Assembly: GCF_014203235.1 (NCBI RefSeq) | Contig: NZ_JACHIN010000029.1 | Span: 1-54,757 of the forward strand | Direction: 5' to 3' | DNA length: 54,757 bases | Origin: Nonomuraea endophytica | GTDB taxonomy: Bacteria > Actinomycetota > Actinomycetes > Streptosporangiales > Streptosporangiaceae | In this document: piece by piece, positions 25,168 through 33,174 of the stretch | Numbering within the stretch: the stretch's first letter is position 1 | Layout: each line of letters opens with the position of its first letter | Notes under the pieces: generated by a model | What the model saw: only the letters and a program-made list of their open reading frames with translations | The model's database searches: none | Told to the model about the DNA's origin: nothing | Position numbers and translations under genes: made by a program

Positions 25168-26394
25168 TCAGAAGACCATCCCCGCCCACGGCTTAGGGTT
25201 CCATGACATGGCCGTGGCCAGTGCGCGGACCGTTCCCGCCGTGTGTTCCGTCAGCAGGCCCGCCTCCAGGAGCGTCGTCAGCTGGCCGTCGCCCAGGTAC
25301 GCCGTGCCCAGTGCCGACGCCGGCAGGGTGATGTCGGCCGGCTCCTCCGTCGCCTTGCAGGAGGCGCTCGTGGTGTCGGCGGTGAGCCGCCAGCGGCGGG
25401 CGTTCCACTCGCACACGTCGTCCTCCACCTCGATGACGACGTCCACGGGAGCCGAGTAGGCGCGGGCCTCCAGGGCCTTCTGCACGTTCACCACGCGCAC
25501 CCACAGCTCGTCCGACCATCCGGCGCGCACCTGGCGTGGGTCGGCGAGGAGTGCGGTGATCGGGTCGTCGACCGGGATGCCGGCGGTGACCTTGGTGACC
25601 AGGTCGCGGTCCAGGACGCTGCGCCACAGCGCGGCGTGCGCGGCGGGGTCCTTGGCCTCGATCTCGTGGAGTTTCAGCTCGCCGTTCGGGATGCCGTCGT
25701 CGTCCCAGGACGACTTGATGCGGAACAACGCGTATCCCCGTACGCCGCCGTCGTCCTCGGCCAGGACGCAGCGCAGGGTGCCGTTGCCGCTCTGGTCGGG
25801 TTCCTCGTCGGCCAGGGCGCCGTTCCAGAAGTGTTCGTTCCTGGCATAGCGGCCGGGGCGGCGGGTGATGACCTCGGCGAGCAGGTTCTCCAGCTGTTCG
25901 CGTACGTCGGCCGGGGTCGCCACCCGCAGGCGCAGGCCCGGGTCGGAGGGCGCGTCGCGTTTGAAGGCGGAGCCGGTCTTGTTGATGGACACGCTGAGTT
26001 CCGACGCGGCCTTGCCGTACCCGTAGCGGCCGTAGATGGCCGACTCGGAGGCGTAAAGGGCCGCTACGGCCTCGCCCCGCTCGTGCACGTCGTTGAGCTG
26101 GCGGCGCATCAGCGCGGTGAGCAGGCCGCGGCGGCGGTGCGAGGGGAGCACGCTGACGGCGGTGACGCCCGCGACGGGCAGCGTTCCGCCCGGGATGGTC
26201 ATGGTCAGGCTGAAGATGGCGGTCACGCCCGCCACGGTGTCGCCGTCGAAGGCCGCGAGCGTGCGGGGGAACTCGGTCTGGGCCTTGAAGCGCTCGTTCT
26301 GCACCGGGGCGGGGGTCCAGCCGAAGCCTTCGCCCAGTACTCGGGAGTACGCGGACCACTCAGACTCATCGATGGGACGGATCGGGTACGTCAT
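25168..26394 (-). CDS. Eis-type GNAT N-acetyltransferase
   Basis: 408 aa with the Eis layout: an N-terminal GNAT domain with the acetyl-CoA loop VLPSHRRRGLLTALM (83-97), then IYGRYGYG holding the catalytic Tyr121, a second GNAT-like domain, an SCP2-like C-terminal domain, and a terminal Phe whose carboxylate serves as the base in this family. Eis enzymes acetylate aminoglycosides or lysines; the acceptor here is unknown. Single gene, divergent from the phosphatase. Confidence 0.9.
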   Translation of the reverse strand: MTYPIRPIDESEWSAYSRVLGEGFGWTPAPVQNERFKAQTEFPRTLAAFDGDTVAGVTAIFSLTMTIPGGTLPVAGVTAVSVLPSHRRRGLLTALMRRQLNDVHERGEAVAALYASESAIYGRYGYGKAASELSVSINKTGSAFKRDAPSDPGLRLRVATPADVREQLENLLAEVITRRPGRYARNEHFWNGALADEEPDQSGNGTLRCVLAEDDGGVRGYALFRIKSSWDDDGIPNGELKLHEIEAKDPAAHAALWRSVLDRDLVTKVTAGIPVDDPITALLADPRQVRAGWSDELWVRVVNVQKALEARAYSAPVDVVIEVEDDVCEWNARRWRLTADTTSASCKATEEPADITLPASALGTAYLGDGQLTTLLEAGLLTEHTAGTVRALATAMSWNPKPWAGMVF

Positions 26395-26512
26395 CCGTCA
26401 ACCGTAAGAGCGGGCAAAGGGGTAGGGCCACCCAATATCCGTGCGTAATGATCAAGGCGTTGGTCAAGTGGGCTGCCCAAACGGGTATGAGACCGATACA
26501 GTCATCCGCATC

Positions 26513-27628
26513 ATGAGTTCCCGTCCGGCGCCGCTGATCCCGCCACGGCTCCGCGCGCTCCTCGTGCGGGTGCCGTTTCTGGTGCCCGTTGTCCGGTTCC
26601 TCCGACGGGGACCGCTGGCCCGTGACCGGAATCTCACGATCACCCTCAGTGTGCTGACTCTGGTCGTCGGAGGTCTGGCCGCCCGGGTGTCGACCGAGTG
26701 GTTCTCGCCCTCGCTGCTCATCCTCATCACGCTGGTGGGCGGGCTGCAGCTCAGGTTGCGGAGCCTGGCCAAGCTGCTGGTCGTGGTGGCCGTGGCGCTG
26801 GGCTACATCGCGATCACGCTGGGCGTCGGCAGGGTCGGGCTCGGGCTCATGGTGACGATCGGGTTCACGACGGTGCTGGCCGTGCTCATGGCGCGTACGC
26901 GCGGCAAGCTCGGCGTGCAGGGCCTGCGCGGCGACGCGATGCTGCTGGAGCTGCGCGACCGGCTCAGGAGCCAGGGCGAACTGCCCGCGCTGCCCAAGGA
27001 CTGGGGCGGCAAGGTGGTGCTCAAGCAGGCGGGCGGCTCCTCCTTCGGCGGCGACTTCCTCGTCTCGATGCGCGACGGCGACAACCTGGAGATCGCGCTC
27101 GTGGACGTCTCCGGCAAGGGCGTCGACGCGGGCACCAGGGCGCTGCTGCTGTCCGGGACGTTCGGCGGGCTGCTCGGCTCCGTCGACGACTTCCTGCCGG
27201 CCTGCAACACCTACCTTCACCGCCAGCGCGGCGACGAGGGCTTCGTGACGGCGGTGCACGTACGCATCAACCTGGCCACCGGCTCCTACACGATCACCTC
27301 CGCCGGTCACCCGCCTGTCGTCAAGCTCGACGCGGGCAGCGGCGGCTGGCAGGTGGCCACGGCCAAGGGCGTGGTCCTGGGTGTGGTGCCCGACCTGCAC
27401 TGCGAGCCCGACAGCGGCGTGCTGCGCAAGGGCGACGCGCTGCTGCTCTACACCGACGGGCTGATCGAGCAGCCGGGCCGCGACATCGACGCGGGCCTGG
27501 ACCGCCTGCTGGGCGAGGCCGAGCGGCTGCTGCCCAACGGCTTCCGCGACGGCGCCCGCGCGCTGGTCAACTCGATGTCGTCGGGACACAACGACGACTG
27601 CGCGCTGGTGCTGATCTGGCGGCCGTGA
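26513..27628 (+). CDS. Membrane-anchored SpoIIE/RsbU-type PP2C serine phosphatase
   Basis: 371 aa. About four hydrophobic segments in the first 125 residues, then a PPM phosphatase domain with metal-binding GGDF and DVSGKG motifs, GHPP near 240, LYTDGL and the final NDDCAL. Such enzymes dephosphorylate anti-anti-sigma factors in partner-switching pathways. The ATG at 26513 is chosen because upstream in-frame residues look non-coding. No partner is adjacent; the RsbW-like ATPase at 45438 is a possible but unproven relative. Confidence 0.9.
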   Translation: MSSRPAPLIPPRLRALLVRVPFLVPVVRFLRRGPLARDRNLTITLSVLTLVVGGLAARVSTEWFSPSLLILITLVGGLQLRLRSLAKLLVVVAVALGYIAITLGVGRVGLGLMVTIGFTTVLAVLMARTRGKLGVQGLRGDAMLLELRDRLRSQGELPALPKDWGGKVVLKQAGGSSFGGDFLVSMRDGDNLEIALVDVSGKGVDAGTRALLLSGTFGGLLGSVDDFLPACNTYLHRQRGDEGFVTAVHVRINLATGSYTITSAGHPPVVKLDAGSGGWQVATAKGVVLGVVPDLHCEPDSGVLRKGDALLLYTDGLIEQPGRDIDAGLDRLLGEAERLLPNGFRDGARALVNSMSSGHNDDCALVLIWRP

Positions 27629-28109
27629 CGTTTCACACGGGTGACCCTGTGTGCTCCTTCATGCGCAGATAGTGTTCCCGGTCACTGGCAGGGGCCGGTG
27701 GCGGCCTGAGATTCTCAGAGGACCAATCCCCCTGACCCGCGGAAAGAGGCGCAACGTCGTGCACTCGCAGGTCCCGCAGCTCCGCTGAGAGCCGCCCATG
27801 ATCCCCGGGTCCCGGGGGAGCGGCGCGGTTCCGCCGGGGCCCGGCCAGAAGCCAGGTGGCCCCGTGGTCGCTCGCGGGCCGCGCGCTTGTGGCCGGTGTG
27901 GCCAACGTGGGGGAGGCCGCCGCCGGGCCCGGCCGCGGGCACCAGCCGAAGCCTCGGCTGGTGTGCCACCTGCCGAGACCTTCACGAGGCCCACCTGCCG
28001 AGACCTTCACGACGCACCTGCCGAGACCTTCACGACGCACCTGCCGAGACCTTCACGACGCGCACCTGCGGAAATCTCCGGAAGCACAGCCCTTCAGAAG
28101 CACAGACTT
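27629..28109. other. Convergent intergenic region with 23-bp repeats
   Basis: No gene is supported. At 27970-28080 the phrase CTGCCGAGACCTTCACGA recurs four times, starting near 27970, 27995, 28018 and 28041, with a degenerate fifth from 28066; spacing is 23 to 25 bp. To the left there are short GC-rich dyads near 27800-27845 that may terminate the phosphatase transcript. The repeats lie just past the stop of the leftward regulator. Confidence 0.6.
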
Positions 28110-28712
28110 TCAGAGCCAGCCGGAGTCGTTGGCGATGCGGACCGCGTCGAGCCGGTTGCGGGCGCCGGTCTTGCACATGATGCGCGACAGATGGTTGCGC
28201 ACCGTCCCCACCGAGAGGAACAGCTGATCGGCGATCTCCGTGGACCGCGCCCCACCGGCCGCGATCCGCAGCACGTCGAGTTCGCGCCGGGTCAGCGGGT
28301 TGGCCGCGGACTCCAGCGCCGCGACGGCCAGGTCGGAGTCCACCGCCCGCCGGCCGGCCGCGATCTGCCGCACGCCCTCGGCCAGCTGCTCCGGGCCGAC
28401 GTCGAGGCTCATGAACCCGAGCGCGTGCGCCGCGAACGCCCCCCGCACCTGCCCCGCGTTGGGGTGGGCGGAGACGACGAGCACCTTGCAGCCGGGCGCC
28501 TTCTCGTGCAGCCGGGTGGTGACGGCGAGCCCGCCGCCGGGCAGATCCAGATCGATTACAACCGCCGCGGGCAGGTGTGTCAGGGCCTCGGGCACCACGT
28601 CCTCGCCGCTGCCGACCTCGGCCACGACCGACAGGTCTGCCTCGGCTTCCAGCGAGGACACCAAGCCTCGCCGTACGAGCGGCAGGTGTTCGGCAACGAG
28701 GATCCGGATCAA
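28110..28712 (-). CDS. NarL/LuxR-type response regulator with atypical receiver
   Basis: 200 aa from a TTG at 28712 behind AAGGGAG. The C-terminal GerE helix-turn-helix (LTRRELDVLRIAAGG to the end) is canonical. The receiver keeps a phospho-acceptor-like Asp54 (VIDLDLPG) and Ser81, but the paired acidic residues near the N-terminus are reduced (VAEHLP) and the conserved Lys is missing (GFMSLD where GYLLKD is usual). It may work without phosphorylation or by ligand binding. No sensor kinase is adjacent. Divergent from the site-2 protease. Confidence 0.85.
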   Translation of the reverse strand: MIRILVAEHLPLVRRGLVSSLEAEADLSVVAEVGSGEDVVPEALTHLPAAVVIDLDLPGGGLAVTTRLHEKAPGCKVLVVSAHPNAGQVRGAFAAHALGFMSLDVGPEQLAEGVRQIAAGRRAVDSDLAVAALESAANPLTRRELDVLRIAAGGARSTEIADQLFLSVGTVRNHLSRIMCKTGARNRLDAVRIANDSGWL

Positions 28713-28866
28713 CGTGCTCCCTTCGTCATACCCCAGGGTGATCGCGCGACTGCGCACTGTCAACGCAGTCTGTCGATTCCGCAAAGCGTGCGCAAGCCGT
28801 TCAGGTGTGGAGACTTCGACTACTCTGGGGTTGTCAAGCCCTTCCGTGACCCTGGAGCGCCCCTAG

Positions 28867-30174
28867 ATGATCTGGCTCACCATCGCGGGATTCGCCTTGT
28901 TCTTCATTGGTCTGGCGGCCTCCATCGCGCTGCACGAGCTCGGCCACATGGTCCCCGCGAAGATTTTCGGGGTGCGGGTGACGCAGTACATGGTCGGCTT
29001 CGGGCCGACCCTGTGGTCGAAGCGGAAGGGCGAGACCGAGTACGGGGTCAAGTGGATCCCCCTCGGCGGCTACATCCGGATGATCGGGATGCTGCCGCCG
29101 CGCCCGGGCGACGACCCGACGAAGCTGCGCAGGGCCTCGACCGGGCCATTCCAGGGGCTCATCGACTCCGCGCGCGACATGGCGCAGGAAGAGGTACGGC
29201 CCGGCGACGAGAGCCGGGTCTTCTACCGCAAGAAGTGGTGGCAGAAGGTCATCATCATGTCCGGCGGCCCGCTGATGAACTTCGTGCTGGCCTTCGTCTT
29301 CTTCGCCATCGTGCTGATGTACTTCGGCACTCCCGTCCAGAAGCCGATCGTCTCGCCGATGACCACCACCTGCGTCATCCCGGTCGCGGAGAAGCGCGCG
29401 GAGTGCAAGCCGGGTGACCGGCCCACTCCGGCAGCCCAGGCGGGCCTGAAGGTGGGCGACGAGATCGTCGCCTTCAACGGCGTGACGATCACCTCGTGGG
29501 AGGACGCGACCAGGAAGATCCGCGCCCACGGCGCGGGCCCGGCCAAGCTCGGAATCATGCGGAACGGCCAGCCGGTGACGCTCGACGTCAACCTGATCGC
29601 CCAGGACCGGCCGAACCTGGAAGACACCAAGAAGATCGACAAGAACGTCGGCTTCCTCGGCGTCGCCCCCACCCAGGTCAACGAGAAGCAGTCCATCGGC
29701 GCCGTGGCCGGGCACATGGTCGACCTGACGGGACAGGTGGCCAAGTCGCTGCTCAACCTGCCGGAGAAGATGGTCGGCGTCTGGCACGCCGCCTTCTCCG
29801 GCGAGGAACGCGACCGGCAGGGCCCGGTCGGCGTCGTCGGCGCGGGCCGGATGGGCGGCGAGATCCTCTCCTCCGACCTGCTGTCGGGCCAGGAGAAGAT
29901 CGCCACGTTCATCAACCTGCTGGCCGGCTTCAACCTCGCGATCGGCGTCTTCAACCTGATCCCGCTGCTGCCGCTGGACGGCGGTCACATCGCCGGCGGC
30001 CTGTGGGAGGGGCTCAAGCGCGCCTTCGCCCGCGTCTTCCGCCGACCCGAGCCCCGTCACGTGGACATCGCCAAGGTGCTGCCGCTGACGTATGTGCTGG
30101 CCATGGTGATGATCATCATGGCCGGGCTGCTCGTCTACGCCGACCTGGTCAACCCGATCCGCCTGTCCGGCTGA
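28867..30174 (+). CDS. Rip1/RseP-like site-2 intramembrane zinc metalloprotease
   Basis: 435 aa. Zinc motif HELGH (23-27) in the first membrane helix, a central PDZ domain (QAGLKVGDEIVAFNGV), and the second metal motif LLPLDGG (about 367-372) in a late helix; a last helix precedes the C-terminus. M50 proteases of this type cleave anti-sigma factors or other membrane proteins within the membrane. In many actinobacteria the gene sits near dxr and ispG; here neither is present downstream. Confidence 0.93.
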   Translation: MIWLTIAGFALFFIGLAASIALHELGHMVPAKIFGVRVTQYMVGFGPTLWSKRKGETEYGVKWIPLGGYIRMIGMLPPRPGDDPTKLRRASTGPFQGLIDSARDMAQEEVRPGDESRVFYRKKWWQKVIIMSGGPLMNFVLAFVFFAIVLMYFGTPVQKPIVSPMTTTCVIPVAEKRAECKPGDRPTPAAQAGLKVGDEIVAFNGVTITSWEDATRKIRAHGAGPAKLGIMRNGQPVTLDVNLIAQDRPNLEDTKKIDKNVGFLGVAPTQVNEKQSIGAVAGHMVDLTGQVAKSLLNLPEKMVGVWHAAFSGEERDRQGPVGVVGAGRMGGEILSSDLLSGQEKIATFINLLAGFNLAIGVFNLIPLLPLDGGHIAGGLWEGLKRAFARVFRRPEPRHVDIAKVLPLTYVLAMVMIIMAGLLVYADLVNPIRLSG

Positions 30175-30179
30175 CGCTC

Positions 30180-30680
30180 TTACTCGCCCGTGGCCCCGTC
30201 GATCCGCTCGCGCAGCAGGTCGGCGTGGCCGTTGTGGCGGGCGTACTCCTCGATCATGTGGAAGTAGACCCAGCGCACCGACACCGTCAGCGGCTCGCGG
30301 GTGCGGTGCACGACCCCGTCCAGCGGCACTCCCGCGGTCGCCTCGCGGGCGGCGGCGATCTCGCTCTCCCACGTCTTGAACGCCCCCGCCCGGCCGTCCT
30401 CGTCGACGCGGTCGAAGTCGGCGTCCGGATCCTCGTCCGTGACGTAGATGAACGGAAGATCCGTCTGCCCGCCGAGGCGGCGGCGGAACCAGCTGCGCTC
30501 CACCTCCGCCATGTGCCTGATCAGCCCGAGCAACGACATCGTGGACGGCGGCAGGGCCCGCGTCCGCAACTGCTCGTCGGTGAGCCCCTCGCACTTCCAG
30601 GCGAGTGTCTGCCGGTGGTAGTCGAGGAAGCCTTCCAGCGTGCTTCGCTCGTCGCCGTCCACGGGTGGTTCGATGCGCAT
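30180..30680 (-). CDS. DinB-superfamily (DUF664) protein
   Basis: 166 aa, a four-helix bundle of the mini-circle/DUF664 type. Putative metal ligands are His near residue 56 (LIRHMAEVERSWF) and the pair in EYARHNGHADLL near 148-152. Such proteins are often mycothiol-dependent transferases; the substrate is unknown. It converges with the protease gene, whose stop is five bases away, and is divergent from the YjbR gene. Confidence 0.85.
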   Translation of the reverse strand: MRIEPPVDGDERSTLEGFLDYHRQTLAWKCEGLTDEQLRTRALPPSTMSLLGLIRHMAEVERSWFRRRLGGQTDLPFIYVTDEDPDADFDRVDEDGRAGAFKTWESEIAAAREATAGVPLDGVVHRTREPLTVSVRWVYFHMIEEYARHNGHADLLRERIDGATGE

Positions 30681-30691
30681 AGCCTAAGACT

Positions 30692-31048
30692 ATGGACCAG
30701 CTGGAACGCCTGCGGAAACTCTGCCTGGACCTGCCGGAGACGACGGAACGGCTCAGCCACGGCGAGCCCACCTGGTTCGTGCGGGACAAGAAGACGTTCG
30801 TCATGTTCGCCGACCATCACCACGACGACCGGCTCGGCTTCTGGTGCGCCGCGCCGCCCGGCGTGCAGCAGGAACTGGTGGCCGAGGATCCTGAGCACTA
30901 CTTCCGCCCGCCGTACGTGGGGCATCGGGGCTGGCTCGGCGTCTACCTGGACGTGGCGGTCGACTGGGCGGAGATCAAGGAGATCGTCACCGACGCGTAC
31001 CGGATGATCGCCCCCAAGACCCTGGTCAAGCAGCTCGACGCGCCCTGA
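30692..31048 (+). CDS. MmcQ/YjbR family protein
   Basis: 118 aa. Typical family pattern: LDLPETTERLSHGEPTWFV, then a Lys-rich turn (RDKKTF), LGFWC, and the late WLGVYLD and EIKEIVTDAYRMIAPK segment. The fold resembles a DNA-binding double-wing but its role is not established. Its start lies 11 bp from that of the DinB-like gene. Confidence 0.88.
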   Translation: MDQLERLRKLCLDLPETTERLSHGEPTWFVRDKKTFVMFADHHHDDRLGFWCAAPPGVQQELVAEDPEHYFRPPYVGHRGWLGVYLDVAVDWAEIKEIVTDAYRMIAPKTLVKQLDAP

Positions 31049-31159
31049 CGCGGCGGCCGGTCCGCCCTGGAGTGCAGACACTGTAGGCAGAAAGGTGTAG
31101 TCCGGATTGGCTCGCGCGTAGGAGTCGGGGCGCCGGTCGTGGCGGCAGGATAAGTGACC

Positions 31160-31831
31160 ATGACGACAACAGTCCTCCTGACGCTGGTGGGGCTCGCCCT
31201 GGTGGACAGCACGAGTTTCGGCACGCTCGGTGTGCCACTGGTGATGATGCTGGCCTCCGACCGCAGGCAGGTCGGCCGGATGATCATCTACCTGGCCACG
31301 ATCACGCTCTTCTACTTCCTGGTGGGCGTGGCGCTCATGCTGGGCCTGTCGGCGTTGCTGGAGAACTTCGGGGACGTCTTCCAGAGCCGTACGTTCCTGT
31401 GGGTGCAACTGGTCGTCGGTGTGGGCCTGTTCCTGCTGAGCTGGCGCTTCGACTCCAAGAAGCAGAAGAAGCAGTGGGAGCCGCGCCTGGGCGGGCCGGG
31501 CACGATGGTGTCGCTGGCGCTGACGATGGGCGTGGTCGAGGTGGCCACGATGGCGCCGTACCTGGCGGCGATCGGCATCATGACCGCCTCCGGGCTGACG
31601 CCGATGCAGTGGGGGCCGGTGCTGGCGGGGTACGTGCTGGTGATGGTGCTCCCGCCGCTGGCCCTCATGGCCGGGCGCGGCCTGGCGGGCAACTGGCTGG
31701 AGCCGAAGCTGGCCAGGCTGCGCGACTGGATCCTCAAGAACGCCGCCTCCATGGTCGGCTGGACGCTGGCCATCGTGGGCTTCCTCATCGCCCGCGACGC
31801 CGCCGCCCGCCTGTTCGACTGGTTCCAGTAG
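31160..31831 (+). CDS. GAP-family (LysE-like) membrane protein
   Basis: 223 aa with six predicted helices. The opening LLTLVGLALVDSTSFGTLGVPLVMML fits the GAP/Sap family, named after a mycobacterial protein needed for lipid export to the surface. A role in exporting a lipid or peptide is possible but unproven. ATG at 31160 with AGGA nine bases before is preferred to a GTG two codons upstream. Confidence 0.82.
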   Translation: MTTTVLLTLVGLALVDSTSFGTLGVPLVMMLASDRRQVGRMIIYLATITLFYFLVGVALMLGLSALLENFGDVFQSRTFLWVQLVVGVGLFLLSWRFDSKKQKKQWEPRLGGPGTMVSLALTMGVVEVATMAPYLAAIGIMTASGLTPMQWGPVLAGYVLVMVLPPLALMAGRGLAGNWLEPKLARLRDWILKNAASMVGWTLAIVGFLIARDAAARLFDWFQ

Positions 31832-31885
31832 GTGTTCACCCCGATGGGGTGGTTCGCGCGGGTAGGGGTGCGATAGAGAGAGCTC

Positions 31886-32281
31886 ATGCACGAGAACGGG
31901 CACCCCATCGGCGAGATGCTGACCCAGGCCATCCAGGCGCTGGAGCGGGCGGCGGAAGCGCCCGCCGACGCCGTCTTCCAGGGCGACGGCGTGGCGGCTG
32001 ACGGGCAGGTGCGGGTGGTGGCCGGGCCGGACGGGCGGTTGCGGGAACTTCATCTCAACCCTCGGGTGATGCGCATGGCCTCGGAGGACCTCGCCCGGGA
32101 GATCCTCGGCGCGGTCAACGCCGCGCTGGACGACCTGCGGGCGCACGTGCCGGGACTGGAGGGCGTCGATCCCCAGTTGCTCGCCCGGACGATGGGCGGA
32201 GCGCACGCCGGTGTGATGGGGCGGCTGGAGGAGTTCGCCGACGGGGTGGAGCTGGTCGTGCGTCGGCTGGAGGAGCGGTGA
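31886..32281 (+). CDS. YbaB/EbfC-like nucleoid protein, type VII secretion-linked
   Basis: 131 aa. Contains the YbaB core (VRVVAGPDGRLRELHLNPRVMRMASEDLAREILGAVNAAL) with flanking helices longer than in housekeeping YbaB. Divergent copies like this accompany WXG100 genes in actinobacterial type VII toxin islands. Its stop overlaps the start of the next gene by four bases (GTGA), indicating a coupled pair. Confidence 0.8.
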   Translation: MHENGHPIGEMLTQAIQALERAAEAPADAVFQGDGVAADGQVRVVAGPDGRLRELHLNPRVMRMASEDLAREILGAVNAALDDLRAHVPGLEGVDPQLLARTMGGAHAGVMGRLEEFADGVELVVRRLEER

Positions 32282-32625
32282 GCGGGTTCGACCAGGGGCC
32301 GGACGTCTCCCATGCCGACCTGCGCGGCACCGGCGCGGGGCTCGGCCAGACCGGCACGACGTGGCTGGAGGCGGTGGCGGAGCTGCGCGCCGGTCTTGAG
32401 GGACAGGGCGATCCCTGGGGCGAGGGTCCCGGGAGCATGGTCCAGGCCGCGTACCTCGAGGTCACCAAGAAGGCGCTGGAGGTCTGCGAGGCGCTGGGGG
32501 AGCGGCAGGTGACCTCGGGCGAGGACGTGCGGGTCATGGAGGCGAACTACAAGGCCGCCGAGCGGCGCGTCGAGGAGGAGGTCGCGCGCGTCAGGCGGCT
32601 GCTGGAGGGGTCAGGACCGGCGTAG
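32278..32625 (+). CDS. WXG100-like type VII secretion protein
   Basis: 115 aa, almost all helical with a hydrophobic heptad pattern and a central W-G element (GDPWGEG) in the turn between the two helices, as in WXG100 or Esp-type partners. No signal peptide. It probably forms a helical pair with another WXG partner or chaperones the toxin encoded opposite. Its last 15 bp overlap the convergent immunity-like gene. Confidence 0.7.
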   Translation: MSGFDQGPDVSHADLRGTGAGLGQTGTTWLEAVAELRAGLEGQGDPWGEGPGSMVQAAYLEVTKKALEVCEALGERQVTSGEDVRVMEANYKAAERRVEEEVARVRRLLEGSGPA

Positions 32626-33174
32626 CTCGTCGGGGCCGAGAAGCACACCGGCGGGCCCTTCCGGGTTGACGACGACGCCCACGTCCGCGGGCAGAAGTGC
32701 GACCAGGTCGCCCCCGCGCAGCCGCTGCCAGTCCATGGCCCCGTCAGGCAGGCTCCGCGGCAGGTGGGCCCCGGCCGTGTAGGCGAACGCCGCCCGGCCC
32801 TCGCCCGTGTCGAACACCGGCACCCCGCCGCCCGGCCCGGCGGCCACGATCACCTCCGCCGCCAGCAGCAGCGGCACGATGTCGTCGCCGGTGGCGTAGC
32901 CGGTCGAGGCGAGCTGCAGGGCGCGGTCGAGCGGGTCGGTGGGCTCGGGGTGGCCCAGCGCGACCGGGGAGGGCCGGTAGCCGGCGTTGTGCTGGAAATC
33001 GCCGGTGATCTCACCGCGCGCGTCGACCTGCCAGGCCCCGACGATCCCGTACGGCGGGACCTCCCCACCGGGGTCGAAGAACGGATCGATCGCGTACATC
33101 CAGGTCCCCGGGCTCTGCCGGGCCTGCCGCCGCAATTCGTCGGTGATCGGCGGGGGCGGTGGGACGTCGTTCAC
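32611..33174 (-). CDS. Type VII secretion-associated protein; probable immunity protein
   Basis: 187 aa, no signal or membrane segment. The block TWMYAIDPFF, then GIVGAWQVDARGEI and GYRPSPVALG, is the signature of a family annotated as type VII secretion system-associated in Streptomyces and relatives. The GTG start overlaps the toxin stop (GTGA) and has GGAGGA, so it is translated directly after the toxin at a strong site. Position and coupling suggest it neutralises the ADP-ribosyltransferase domain. This is inference from gene order. Confidence 0.7.
   Translation of the reverse strand: MNDVPPPPPITDELRRQARQSPGTWMYAIDPFFDPGGEVPPYGIVGAWQVDARGEITGDFQHNAGYRPSPVALGHPEPTDPLDRALQLASTGYATGDDIVPLLLAAEVIVAAGPGGGVPVFDTGEGRAAFAYTAGAHLPRSLPDGAMDWQRLRGGDLVALLPADVGVVVNPEGPAGVLLGPDELRRS

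Noticed and set aside
27970..28080. CRISPR array
   Set aside because: The 23-25-bp units abut one another; there are no spacers.
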